A DNA stretch of 64,000 nt from JAZOTM01 sp045657625 (GTDB lineage: Bacteria > Bacillota > Clostridia > Lachnospirales > Lachnospiraceae). Shown piece after piece: positions 26,762-36,003 of the stretch. Positions within the stretch are counted from its first letter, which is position 1. Every line of letters begins with the position of its first letter. The DNA lies in assembly GCA_045657625.1 (NCBI GenBank), contig JAZOTM010000029.1, positions 1 to 64,000 of the forward strand, given 5' to 3'. Below the pieces are notes generated by a model. That model was not told the origin of the DNA. It saw nothing but the letters and a program-made list of their open reading frames with translations, and ran no database searches. The position numbers and the translations under genes are program-made.

Positions 26762-28221
26762 AAAAAAGAATGGCAATGATACTTGCAACATCTATGATTG
26801 TTTCCATGTTTGCAGGATGTGGAGACAGCACAACAACAGAGGCAGGTACTACAGAAGCGACATCGACCGGTAGTTCAACAACAAGTTCTGTTTTTACCGG
26901 AGAATTAGAAACAAATGTAACAATCCAGGTTTTGGAAAATGACACTGCAATTTCCAAAGGATATTTTCAAGAATTGATTGATGCCTTCAACGAGGAATAT
27001 GCAGAATATGGCATTGTGGCAGTAGATGCCAATATGGATCAATACTTAGATTTGGCAAACGATGGCCCTTATGGTTATGGCCCGGACGTTTTATATCAGG
27101 CAAATGACGTAATTATGCAGTATGCAGAAGGAAAACATATTTATCCATTACCGGTGGAGGATATGGAATGTTATGATCAGATTCCGGAAGCTGCTTGGGC
27201 TGCATATGAGACAGAAATTGATGGAGTGACCTATACTTGTGGAGTCCCGGTAAATGTACAGTCACCAATGTTGTATTACAGAAAAGATTTGTTGCCGGAA
27301 GATTGGGAAACAGAATGGGATGATGACCAGGATGGTATCCCGGATATGGTAGAAACCTGGAATGATATGTATGCATATTCCGTAAGCATTCATGAAAGTG
27401 ATGCTTCTCGTTATGGATATATGAAATCTTTGTATGATGTATATTTCTCTAGTGGCTTCTTATTCTCATATGGAGCATACATTTTTGGAGATGATACTTC
27501 AGATATTGGTTTTGCAGCTGGCGAAGCAGAAAAAGGTGCTTGGGTATTGAGCCAGTTAGCAAGCATTATGAACGAAGACTGTATCGACGATACCATTACA
27601 ACCAATGCTTATAGCAAATTGGCGGATGGTACCTATTTCGCTACTCTGTCCACACCGGATACCTACACAACATTCTATGATGAACTCGTTTCAGAATATG
27701 AAGGACAGGGATACTCCACAGAGGAAGCTGAAACCATGGCAAGCGAGAACCTTGTTATGACTTCCCTACCTCAGCTTCCTGAGAGTGGAGACTTAACAGA
27801 AGAAGATGCTACTTACATCGATAGCAAAATGATGGGTGGTGTCAATGGATATGCGATTAGTTCCTATACCGAATATCCAAATGCATGCTTGGCATTCGTT
27901 GAGTTTGCAACCAGCTATGAAATGATGGTTCTCAGAAATGAAAAATTAGGAATTGCACCGGCAAGAGAAGATGCAGCAGAAACGGTTGGTGGTGTATCCG
28001 CAGAAATTTATGAGAACTTGGAAAATGGAAATATTGTTTTAATGCCTTCCGTAAAGGAAGTATCACAGATTTGGACTCCGGGTCAGACCTTCTTTACTGA
28101 TCTTGCAAAGGATGCATTCCGCTCAGACTCTGAGAAGAAATACACGGATTTGGATTCTATGAAAGCCGGATTGGAAGACATGTGTCAGCAGATATATGAT
28201 GCAATTTATACCTTGGAGTAA
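26758..28221 (+). CDS. Maltodextrin/cyclodextrin-binding lipoprotein (MalE type)
   Basis: 487 residues, longer than E. coli MalE (about 396). The signal peptide ends in a lipobox (MFAGCGD), with a Thr/Ser linker to about 47 and a family 1 binding-protein fold. An insertion near residues 188-196 reads DDDQDGIPD, an EF-hand-like calcium loop also found in dockerin-like and thrombospondin-type sequences. ATGA overlap with the GH13 gene and the two permease genes downstream indicate binding and import of starch products. Substrate preference, linear or cyclic, is not visible. Confidence 0.88.
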   Translation: MKKRMAMILATSMIVSMFAGCGDSTTTEAGTTEATSTGSSTTSSVFTGELETNVTIQVLENDTAISKGYFQELIDAFNEEYAEYGIVAVDANMDQYLDLANDGPYGYGPDVLYQANDVIMQYAEGKHIYPLPVEDMECYDQIPEAAWAAYETEIDGVTYTCGVPVNVQSPMLYYRKDLLPEDWETEWDDDQDGIPDMVETWNDMYAYSVSIHESDASRYGYMKSLYDVYFSSGFLFSYGAYIFGDDTSDIGFAAGEAEKGAWVLSQLASIMNEDCIDDTITTNAYSKLADGTYFATLSTPDTYTTFYDELVSEYEGQGYSTEEAETMASENLVMTSLPQLPESGDLTEEDATYIDSKMMGGVNGYAISSYTEYPNACLAFVEFATSYEMMVLRNEKLGIAPAREDAAETVGGVSAEIYENLENGNIVLMPSVKEVSQIWTPGQTFFTDLAKDAFRSDSEKKYTDLDSMKAGLEDMCQQIYDAIYTLE

Positions 28222-28227
28222 GTAGTG

Positions 28228-29547
28228 ATGAGAGAAAAGTGGAATAACTTGAAACATGCTTTTTCAGAAAGCAGCTGGAGAGTAAAACTCTCCGCTGTTT
28301 TCATGGGAAGCGGACAAATCATATATGGATGCATAGGAAAAGGATTGCTTTTTCTGTTGGTGGAAATAAGTGTGCTTTACTATTTTATTTCCCGTGGTTT
28401 TCAAGATATCAAAGGTTTTTTTACCTTGGGTACGGAAAAGGCAGATGCATGGCTTGGAACAGTTGGGGATAATTCCGTAGTTATGTTGCTTATGGGCATT
28501 TTTGCCTGGATTGTTCTTTTTGCATTCCTTGTTATTTATGTAAAAAATTTAAAAGATGCTTATGGGATTGAACAGCGTTTAAAAAGCGGTAAACGTCCCA
28601 GAACGTTAAAGGAAGAGTGCGCAGATTTATTGGACCGTAAGTTTTATATTACTGTTTTGATTCTTCCGGTAATCGGTGTTTGTATCTTTAATATTTTGCC
28701 GATTATCTTTATGATTTTGATTGCTTTTACAAACTACGGTGGAAGCATTGTGCCGCCGGAGTTGGTGGATTGGATTGGATTGGGAAACTTTACAAAGATT
28801 GTGACACTTTCTCAATTTGCTCCTACCTTTTTCAAGATTTTGGTTTGGAACTTGCTTTGGGCAGTGGTTTCCACAGCCTTAAACTATTTCGCAGGTTTGG
28901 GCTTAGCATTGTTGTTGAACAAGGATTGCGTAAAGGGAAAAGCTTTTTGGAGAGCATTTCCGGTTTTGGCTTATGCAATTCCGGGATTCATTACCTTGCT
29001 TGCATTTAAATTTATGTTTTCTTATGGTGGACCAATCAACTACTTTATTAAGGCAGCCGGTGGTACAGCCATTGGATTCCTGGATTTGGATGCAAAATGG
29101 ACTGCAAGATTAATTGGACTTTTGGTAAACTGCTGGATCAGTGTTCCTTCCATTATGCTCCTTGCTACAGGTCACTTGTCCAATCGAGATATGGCTTTGT
29201 ATGAAGCGGCAAAAATTGATGGAGCTACACCAATGCAACAGTTCCGTAAATTAACCATGCCGTACATGATTTTTGTAACGACACCGGTGTTGTTGGGACA
29301 GTTTATTGGAAACTTCAACAATTTTGGTATTTTCTACTTCTTAAGAGGTGGATTGTATTTAGATGGATATTTCCTTGCAAGCGATACAGACTTGTTAATC
29401 AACTGGTTGTATAACCTGTCTATTGATAACAATTACTATTGTATCGGTGCAGCAATCAGTTTAGTGATTTTCTGTATTACATCCGTGATTTCATTGATTG
29501 TGTATGTAAAATCACCATCCTATAGAGAGGAGGACACATTCCAATAA
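28228..29547 (+). CDS. Maltodextrin ABC permease MalF
   Basis: About 439 residues from ATG 28228; a GTG at 28225 is an equal alternative. Two extra N-terminal helices and a cytoplasmic stretch (RLKSGKRPRTLKEE near 118-131) precede the six-helix core, as in Firmicutes MalF. The EAA loop reads YEAAKIDGATPMQQFRKLTM near 328. The end overlaps malG by one base. With the adjacent MalG it forms the import channel. Confidence 0.9.
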   Translation: MREKWNNLKHAFSESSWRVKLSAVFMGSGQIIYGCIGKGLLFLLVEISVLYYFISRGFQDIKGFFTLGTEKADAWLGTVGDNSVVMLLMGIFAWIVLFAFLVIYVKNLKDAYGIEQRLKSGKRPRTLKEECADLLDRKFYITVLILPVIGVCIFNILPIIFMILIAFTNYGGSIVPPELVDWIGLGNFTKIVTLSQFAPTFFKILVWNLLWAVVSTALNYFAGLGLALLLNKDCVKGKAFWRAFPVLAYAIPGFITLLAFKFMFSYGGPINYFIKAAGGTAIGFLDLDAKWTARLIGLLVNCWISVPSIMLLATGHLSNRDMALYEAAKIDGATPMQQFRKLTMPYMIFVTTPVLLGQFIGNFNNFGIFYFLRGGLYLDGYFLASDTDLLINWLYNLSIDNNYYCIGAAISLVIFCITSVISLIVYVKSPSYREEDTFQ

Positions 29548-30386
29548 TGAAAAAGCAGATGAAAGTTTCCAAAATTTTGGATACAGGAATTACTTATGCA
29601 GTGCTTATTTTGGTTTCCTTTATCTTTTTCTTCCCATGTTTGTGGATTGTTTTAGCGTCTTTTTCAAAGTCGGGAAGTATTTATTCTTTTGATGGTTTTT
29701 TCCCAAAAGAATATAGCATTGCAACTTTTCAAAAATTATTTACAGAAACCACCATGTATAACTACCCTCGTTGGTTTTTAAATACCTTCTTTGTGGCCGT
29801 TGGTAGTTGTGTACTTGGCACATTTTTAACCATACTTACAGCTTATACCATGTCTCGTTTTGAGTTTAAAGGCAGAAAAACCATTATGAAAACAACCATG
29901 GTATTGGGTATGTTCCCGTCCTTTATGGGAATGACAGCTGTGTATATTTTAATGACACAATTTGGCTTGATTAATCAGATTTGGGGATTGATTCTGATTT
30001 ATGCAGCCGGAGCACCGATGGGGTATTTAACCCAGAAAGGGTTCTTTGATACCATTCCAAAGGCAATTGACGAGGCAGCAAAAATTGATGGAGCTACAAA
30101 TGCTCAGATTTTTTGGCGCATCAATTTGCCGTTGTCAAAACCGATTATTGTTTATACGGCCTTGACGTCCTTTACTTGGCCTTGGAGTGATTTTATTTTG
30201 CCAAAGTTGCTTTTAAAAGAAAAAAATTTATATACTGTCGCAGTGGGACTTATGAGTTTAGATGAAACCGAGTTTGCCCGATTCGCTGCAGGAAGCGTAT
30301 TCATTGCAGTACCAATTGTTATTCTTTATTTTTGTTTAGTCAAAAATATGGTAAATGGAATTTCAGAGGGTGCGGTAAAAGGATAG
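29547..30386 (+). CDS. Maltodextrin ABC permease MalG
   Basis: 279 residues, six helices. The EAA loop DEAAKIDGATNAQIFWRINL is near residue 175 and the C-terminus NGISEGAVKG is typical. GAGGAGG lies upstream within the malF end. No ATPase is encoded in the cluster; a shared MsmK-type ATPase elsewhere is presumed. The CGTase-like gene follows after 90 bases. Confidence 0.9.
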   Translation: MKKQMKVSKILDTGITYAVLILVSFIFFFPCLWIVLASFSKSGSIYSFDGFFPKEYSIATFQKLFTETTMYNYPRWFLNTFFVAVGSCVLGTFLTILTAYTMSRFEFKGRKTIMKTTMVLGMFPSFMGMTAVYILMTQFGLINQIWGLILIYAAGAPMGYLTQKGFFDTIPKAIDEAAKIDGATNAQIFWRINLPLSKPIIVYTALTSFTWPWSDFILPKLLLKEKNLYTVAVGLMSLDETEFARFAAGSVFIAVPIVILYFCLVKNMVNGISEGAVKG

Positions 30387-30476
30387 CGAAGAGGAGAGAC
30401 TCTACGAATGCTTTTGGGACGTAATGAGTGATTGTAAAATCGCTTTTTAAGTCAAATATAAGAAGGGAGAGCACTT

Positions 30477-32618
30477 ATGTTAAAAAGGAGATTTCGTAAG
30501 TGGGCAGTAGCAACAGCAGTAGTAGTAGGTTTATCATTTTTGGGGGATGTACCGGTACTTGCAGTCACGGATAGTGAAGTAAGCAATACCGCAAGTTTCT
30601 CAACAGACGTCATTTATCAGATTGTCACTGATCGTTTTGTGAATGGGGATTCCACAAATGATCCAACAGGGGATATTTTTGACACATCTGATTTGACAAA
30701 GTATCACGGCGGAGATTGGGCCGGGGTTACACAAAAGATTCAAGATGGTTACTTGACGAATTTAGGTGTAACTGCAATTTGGATATCTTCACCGGTAGAA
30801 AATATCATGACTTTGGATCCAAGTAATAATTGTGCATCCTATCATGGTTATTGGGCAAAGGATTTCTTTGAAACAAATGAAGCCTTCGGAACAGAGGAAG
30901 AATTTGTGGAATTGATTGAAGTAGCCCATGAAAATGGCATTAAAGTAGTGATTGATTTTGCACCGAATCATACATCTACCGCGGAATATGATGGATTAAC
31001 CTTCCCGGAAGATGGAGCGCTTTACAAATACGGTGAACAGATTGGAACTTTTTCCAACGATTACTTAGGTTTGTTCAATCATGAAGAATGGACGGACTAT
31101 AGTACTTTAGAAAACGGAATTTATCATAGTTTGTATGGACTTGCAGATTTGAACCAGATGAATTCCACCGTGGATACCTATTTAAAAGACGCCATTGATA
31201 AGTGGTTGGATCTTGGCGTGGATGGTATTCGTGTAGATGCAGTGAAACATATGCCGGAAGGTTGGCAGACCAATTGGTTAAGCAGTATTTATGAAGAACA
31301 TGAAGTGTTTGTATTTGGAGAGTGGTACAACGGCGGTACTTCCAATGATTCTGAAATGACTTCTTTTGCAAATGAAAGTGGTATGAGTTTGTTGGATTTC
31401 CGTTTTGCAAATGCAGTACGTTCCGCAGTGGGAACAGAAGATTCCACGATGGAAGATTTGTATGATGTTCTTGTAGCTACTGCAAGTGATTATGATGAAG
31501 TGAATGATCAGGTTACATTTATTGATAATCATGACATGAGCCGTTTTATGACCTTGGCTTCTGATAATCAAAGTGCGGTGAATGAAGCATATGTATTGTT
31601 ATTGACTTCCAGAGGTGTGCCTACCATTTATTATGGTAGTGAGCAATATTTGCAGGGTAGTAGTGATCCATACAACCGTGGAGATATGACATCTTTTGAT
31701 ACAAGCACTACGGCATATCAGGTAATCAGTAAGTTGGCACCACTTCGCAAAGAAAACGGAGCACTTGCTTATGGAACAACCCAGGAAAGATGGGTAAATG
31801 ATGATGTTTTAATCTACGAAAGAGAATTTGGCAATGATGTAGTATTGGTAGCAGTAAATAGAAACGAAAATACTTCCTATTCTATTTCCGGACTTTATAC
31901 AGACTTGCCGGCAGGACAGTACACAGATGCATTGGATTCTGTTATGAATGGAAATAGCATTCAAGTAAGCGATTCCGGAAGCGTAGATTCCTTTACTTTA
32001 GGAGCAGGAGCAGCTGCTGTATGGGTTTACACAGCAAGTGAACACAGTGTGAGTGTCGGAAACGTAGACCCTGGTATGGGAATTGCAGGAAATACGGTAA
32101 CTATTTCCGGACGTGGATTTGGAACTACAGCAGGAACTGTTACTTTTGGAACTACAGAAGCAACCATCTCCAGCTGGAGTGATACAGCAGTAGAAGTGAT
32201 TGTTCCATCTGTAAGCGCCGGAGAGTATACCATTACTTTGACAACTGCAAGTGGAGACAGTAGTTCTTATGGAGATACCTTTGAGGTATTAACCGGTTCA
32301 CAGGTGGCAACCAGATTTATTGTAAATAATGCTTCTACAGATTATGGCACAAATGTTTATTTGGTTGGAAATGTAGAGGAATTAGGTGCATGGGATACGG
32401 ATAAGGCCATTGGACCGTTATTCAATTCAACAGAAAGTATCGCAAGTTATCCATCATGGTTCTATGATGTGAGTGTACCGGCGAATACCACCATTGAATT
32501 TAAGTTTATTAAAAAAGATTCTGCAGGAAATGTCGTATGGGAAAGCGGAAGCAATCATGTGTATACTACAGTTTCCGATGGTACCGGACAGATTAGTGTA
32601 GACTGGCAAACATATTAA
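30477..32618 (+). CDS. Secreted cyclodextrin glucanotransferase-like GH13 enzyme
   Basis: 713 residues. A signal peptide (cleavage after PVLA near 29) is followed by the complete CGTase A-B-C-D-E layout: catalytic barrel with Asp254 (GIRVDAVKHM), Glu282 (FGEW) and Asp353 (FIDNHDMSRF); domain C; an IPT/TIG domain near 521-607; and a CBM20 starch-binding domain to the end. Tyr220 in SLYGLAD matches the central aromatic residue of CGTases, which favours transglycosylation over plain amylase. The following Asp of CGTases is Gly221 here. No sortase motif, so probably released. Acts on extracellular starch, with products taken up by the upstream importer. Confidence 0.85.
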   Translation: MLKRRFRKWAVATAVVVGLSFLGDVPVLAVTDSEVSNTASFSTDVIYQIVTDRFVNGDSTNDPTGDIFDTSDLTKYHGGDWAGVTQKIQDGYLTNLGVTAIWISSPVENIMTLDPSNNCASYHGYWAKDFFETNEAFGTEEEFVELIEVAHENGIKVVIDFAPNHTSTAEYDGLTFPEDGALYKYGEQIGTFSNDYLGLFNHEEWTDYSTLENGIYHSLYGLADLNQMNSTVDTYLKDAIDKWLDLGVDGIRVDAVKHMPEGWQTNWLSSIYEEHEVFVFGEWYNGGTSNDSEMTSFANESGMSLLDFRFANAVRSAVGTEDSTMEDLYDVLVATASDYDEVNDQVTFIDNHDMSRFMTLASDNQSAVNEAYVLLLTSRGVPTIYYGSEQYLQGSSDPYNRGDMTSFDTSTTAYQVISKLAPLRKENGALAYGTTQERWVNDDVLIYEREFGNDVVLVAVNRNENTSYSISGLYTDLPAGQYTDALDSVMNGNSIQVSDSGSVDSFTLGAGAAAVWVYTASEHSVSVGNVDPGMGIAGNTVTISGRGFGTTAGTVTFGTTEATISSWSDTAVEVIVPSVSAGEYTITLTTASGDSSSYGDTFEVLTGSQVATRFIVNNASTDYGTNVYLVGNVEELGAWDTDKAIGPLFNSTESIASYPSWFYDVSVPANTTIEFKFIKKDSAGNVVWESGSNHVYTTVSDGTGQISVDWQTY

Positions 32619-32644
32619 CAAATCAATGAAAAAAATATAGAACC

Positions 32645-32675
32645 TGAGTGGCCCGCGAAAGCGGGCCCTCTTTTT
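32645..32675 (+). terminator. Terminator after the CGTase-like gene
   Basis: GGCCCGC, loop GAAA, GCGGGCC, then CTCTTTTT at 32668-32675. Confidence 0.92.
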
Positions 32676-32776
32676 GGTTATAGAAAACACAGAATTCACA
32701 CATATAATTCTTTGACATCTTATTTGTAGAAAATTATAATATTTATATAAAAATGCGAGGTAAGGGGTGAATAAGT

Positions 32777-33856
32777 ATGAAAAAGAGTGACTATTTACTG
32801 GAAGCATTAAAAGAGCGTATTTTTGATAGTTTGAGTCGTGGCGAAAGTCAATTTCCTACGGAATCGGAAATTGCAAAAGTATATCAGGTTAGCAGAAATA
32901 CGGTACGTATGGCTCTTACTACTTTGGAGGAGGAAGGATACCTTGTCAGCCGCCAAGGAAGTGGACGTCAGCTAACCGGAAAAGTACCGGAACGAGAAGG
33001 CATAGATGTGGTTTTCCTTTTTTCCAGACCGGAGGAATATTTATATAAGTCCTTATTGGAAAATATGAAAGAGCATTTTGAAAAACAGCATTATCGTGTG
33101 GAAATCATGGCCAGTGACATGGACTTTGAGAAGGAACGTGTGCAATTGGAAAAATTGTTGCAGTATCCACCCAAGTTGTTGTTGCTACAATGCTTTGCTA
33201 CAACCCCTACCACCAATGCGGATTTACTACAGTCCTTAGAGACGCGTGGTACGAAGATTTTTATGTATCAGCATAATTATCCAAATCTGAATTATCCGGT
33301 GTTTAAGGCAGATGATTTTGAGGGTTCTTATCATTTGACCAGACATCTGTTGGAAAACGGACATCAACAGATTGCTGCGGTATTTTGTACGGATATGCCA
33401 AGAGGCGTATATCAGCAGTATGGATATTTATCTGCTTGCAGAGATATGGAAATGGAAAACGAGAAAGAGCATGTGTTCCATATATCTGCGAAAGATTTGT
33501 CGGATCCGTTGAGCAACCAGGAGTTTGTTACCTTCCTGGAACAGCGTAGATTGGATTGTACGGCATTTCTATTTTGTTCGGATGAAGTCGCTTATCCTGC
33601 TTCTGCATATATTGAATCCATGGGAAGTGAAATTCCGGATGATATATCTGTAGTGAGCTTTGACAATAGTAGATTAAACTGGAAATATGAAAAGCCCATT
33701 AGTAGTATTTCCTTCCATGAAGGAGATTTGGGTGAATTGGTGATTCATTTCCTGGATATGGGAATGACGGAAAAATCTATGGAATCTGTGACGGTGCAAT
33801 GGAATTTAGGCAATTTAGGTGTCAGCGATAAGGCTTTAAAAAAGGATTCTGAATAG
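32777..33856 (+). CDS. GntR/LacI hybrid (AraR-type) transcriptional regulator
   Basis: 359 residues. Residues 1-70 are a GntR winged helix (FPTESEIAKVYQVSRNTVRMAL), the rest a LacI-type periplasmic-binding fold (ISVVSFDN near 292). This domain swap is typical of AraR-like sugar regulators. AGGTAAGGGG lies upstream. It stands alone downstream of the starch operon, facing the same way, and may regulate it or a distant sugar operon. The palindromes at 24072/24127 look like LacI rather than GntR sites, so the match is uncertain. Confidence 0.85.
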   Translation: MKKSDYLLEALKERIFDSLSRGESQFPTESEIAKVYQVSRNTVRMALTTLEEEGYLVSRQGSGRQLTGKVPEREGIDVVFLFSRPEEYLYKSLLENMKEHFEKQHYRVEIMASDMDFEKERVQLEKLLQYPPKLLLLQCFATTPTTNADLLQSLETRGTKIFMYQHNYPNLNYPVFKADDFEGSYHLTRHLLENGHQQIAAVFCTDMPRGVYQQYGYLSACRDMEMENEKEHVFHISAKDLSDPLSNQEFVTFLEQRRLDCTAFLFCSDEVAYPASAYIESMGSEIPDDISVVSFDNSRLNWKYEKPISSISFHEGDLGELVIHFLDMGMTEKSMESVTVQWNLGNLGVSDKALKKDSE

Positions 33857-33865
33857 TGGAAATAC

Positions 33866-33894
33866 TTGACGAAAACAAGTATGACAGATAAACT
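33866..33894 (+). promoter_or_regulatory. Promoter of the TrpXYZ-type ABC operon
   Basis: TTGACG at 33866-33871, 17-base spacer, TAAACT at 33889-33894. A perfect inverted repeat ATACTTG/CAAGTAT (33862-33868 and 33876-33882) covers the -35, a plausible operator. Confidence 0.65.
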
Positions 33895-33895
33895 A

Positions 33896-33958
33896 AAGAA
33901 GTGGTTGCTTTGCCCCTTTAAAGTGCAACGGTTTAAAGTGGCGGCGACTACTTCTTTT
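33896..33958 (+). promoter_or_regulatory. Structured leader of the TrpXYZ-type operon
   Basis: AAGAAGTGGTTGC (33896-33908) pairs with GCGACTACTTCTT (33944-33956). Inside, GCC-c-CTTTAAA pairs with TTTAAAG-t-GGC, leaving the apical loop GTGCAACGG. A TTTT run follows. It looks like a terminator/attenuator or a small ligand- or protein-responsive RNA. No T-box signature or known riboswitch core was recognised. Confidence 0.5.
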
Positions 33959-33987
33959 ATTATGGATAAATATGAGGAGGTTTTCGT

Positions 33988-35007
33988 ATGAAAAAGAGAT
34001 TATTAGCAACACTTCTCTGTGGTGTTATGGCTGTGTCAGCGACAGCTTGCGGTAGCACAGAGACAGCATCTACCGAAGAAGCAACATCAGAAACTACCAC
34101 GACAGTAAATGCAGATGCTACTTACACAGTAGGTATTTGCCAGTTGGTACAGCATGATGCTTTGGATGCGGCAACACAGGGATTTATGGATGCCTTGACA
34201 GAGAACTTAGGGGATGAGGTAACCTTCGATTTACAGAATGCGCAGGGTGACTCTGCTACATGTTCTACCATTGTTACCGGATTTGTTTCCAATGATTATG
34301 ATTTGATTATGGCAAACGCAACACCTGCTTTACAGGCTGCGGTATCAGCCACTTCTACCATCCCGATTGTTGGTACATCCGTAACAGACTATGCAACAGC
34401 ACTTGCTTTTGATAGCTGGGATGGAACTACAGGGATGAATGTTACCGGTACTTCTGATTTGGCTCCATTGGATCAGCAGGAAGATATGATTTTGGAATTG
34501 GTTCCTGATGTAGAAAAGGTAGCAATTTTATATTGTTCTGCAGAAGCAAATTCTGCTTACCAGGCACAGGAAATTGAAAAATATTTAGAAGAAGATGGTG
34601 TAGCATATCAGGAATATACTTTTGCAGATTCCAATGATATGCAGTCCGTTGTTTCTACAGCAGCTGCAGAATGCGATTGCTTCTATATTCCAACCGATAA
34701 CACAGCAGCATCTAATATGACTATTGTTGCAAATATTTGTGAGCCGGCAGGAATTCCTGTTATCTGTGGTGAAGAGAACATGATGTCTGCAGGTGGTCTA
34801 GCAACACTTTCTATCAGCTACTATGATATCGGATATGCAGCTGGTGAAATGGCAGTAGAGATTTTAACAAATGGTGCAGATCCGGCAACTATGGAGATTC
34901 AGACAGCAAGCACTACAACGAAGAAATACAATCCGGAATTCGCAGCAGCAATTGGCTTTGAAATGCCGGAAGATTATGAAGCAGTAGAAACTGACTCAGA
35001 GGAGTAA
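33988..35007 (+). CDS. ABC substrate-binding lipoprotein, TrpX/YcjX-like (ABC_sub_bind family)
   Basis: 339 residues. Lipobox SATACGS, acidic Thr linker, then the ABC_sub_bind fold (YTVGICQLVQHDALD, AILYCSAEANS, IPVICGEENMM, SYYDIGYAAGEMA). Family members bind tryptophan, tyrosine or other small molecules. GAGGAGG precedes the ATG. It is followed by a matching permease and ATPase. The ligand cannot be read from the sequence, though a role in aromatic amino acid uptake is the best precedent. Confidence 0.85.
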   Translation: MKKRLLATLLCGVMAVSATACGSTETASTEEATSETTTTVNADATYTVGICQLVQHDALDAATQGFMDALTENLGDEVTFDLQNAQGDSATCSTIVTGFVSNDYDLIMANATPALQAAVSATSTIPIVGTSVTDYATALAFDSWDGTTGMNVTGTSDLAPLDQQEDMILELVPDVEKVAILYCSAEANSAYQAQEIEKYLEEDGVAYQEYTFADSNDMQSVVSTAAAECDCFYIPTDNTAASNMTIVANICEPAGIPVICGEENMMSAGGLATLSISYYDIGYAAGEMAVEILTNGADPATMEIQTASTTTKKYNPEFAAAIGFEMPEDYEAVETDSEE

Positions 35008-35028
35008 TTTGAAAGAGAGGAAGTAAAA

Positions 35029-36003
35029 GTGGCAGCGTATTTTTCCACACTTGATCCATCGGCGTTACTTCGTTCTTGCCCGGGAGGAGTAGCCCAAGGT
35101 TTGATCTGGGGTGTTATGGCTCTAGGTGTATTTTTAACATTTCGTATGTTACAATTTGCAGATTTGTCTGTAGATGGTTCTTTTGCAACAGGAGGAGCTG
35201 TTTGCATTATGCTTATTATGGGTGGTTGGAATCCGGAGATAGCGCTTCTGGTATCCTTTTTTGCAGGCGTTATTGCAGGTTTGGTTACAGGTATTTTACA
35301 TACCGTGTTTGGCATTCCGGATATTTTAGCCGGTATTTTGACTCAGATTGCGTTATACTCTATAAACTTAAATATTATGGGAAAAGCAAATCAAGCCATT
35401 AATGTCAATCAGGTGCAGCTGTATTTTACTTCTAATGCGCAGTATTTAACCAGAACTATCTTGATTATGATTCTTTGCTGTGCAGTTGTAATTGTAGCGT
35501 TATATGCATATTTGGGAACGGAGCAGGGTTCTGCTATTCGTGCCACAGGAATTAATCCCAACATGTCTAGAGCACAGGGAATTAACACCGGTATGATGAA
35601 AGTGATTGCCTTAGCATTAAGTAACGGGATTGTTGCATTGTCCGGTGGTATGTTAGCACAGTATCAGGGATTTGCCGATGTAAATATGGGAAGAGGAGCC
35701 ATTGTTATTGGACTTGCGGCTGTTATTATTGGAGAAGTTATTGGTGGAGCTATTTTCCGTAAAAACAGAAACTTTATGTTGCGATTATCTTTTGTAGTAG
35801 TGGGTGGAATTATCTATTACTTGGTTTATGTTTTTGTTTTGTGGTTAAAATTCCCGGCAAACGATATGAAACTTTTAACAGCAATTGTCGTAGCGGTATT
35901 CTTGGCGGTGCCTTACTTAAAAGAAAAGAGAAAAACCTCCTTTAAGAAGGTGGCAAAGGAAAATAAGAAAAGTGGACTTGGAAGGGAGGAAGTACAATGC
36001 TAG
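35029..36003 (+). CDS. ABC permease, TrpY type (BPD_transp_2 fold)
   Basis: 324 residues with a GTG start after GAGAGGAAG. Eight or more hydrophobic segments; GVFLTFRMLQFADLSVDGSFATGGA is typical of the branched-chain/TrpY permease fold, and the loop IRATGINPNMSRAQGI corresponds to the ATPase-contacting region. It ends in a basic cytoplasmic tail and overlaps the ATPase gene by seven bases. Confidence 0.88.
   Translation: MAAYFSTLDPSALLRSCPGGVAQGLIWGVMALGVFLTFRMLQFADLSVDGSFATGGAVCIMLIMGGWNPEIALLVSFFAGVIAGLVTGILHTVFGIPDILAGILTQIALYSINLNIMGKANQAINVNQVQLYFTSNAQYLTRTILIMILCCAVVIVALYAYLGTEQGSAIRATGINPNMSRAQGINTGMMKVIALALSNGIVALSGGMLAQYQGFADVNMGRGAIVIGLAAVIIGEVIGGAIFRKNRNFMLRLSFVVVGGIIYYLVYVFVLWLKFPANDMKLLTAIVVAVFLAVPYLKEKRKTSFKKVAKENKKSGLGREEVQC

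Noticed and set aside
33896..33987. T-box riboswitch for the TrpXYZ-type operon
   Set aside because: The leader is too short and lacks the T-box TGGNACCGCG sequence and specifier architecture.
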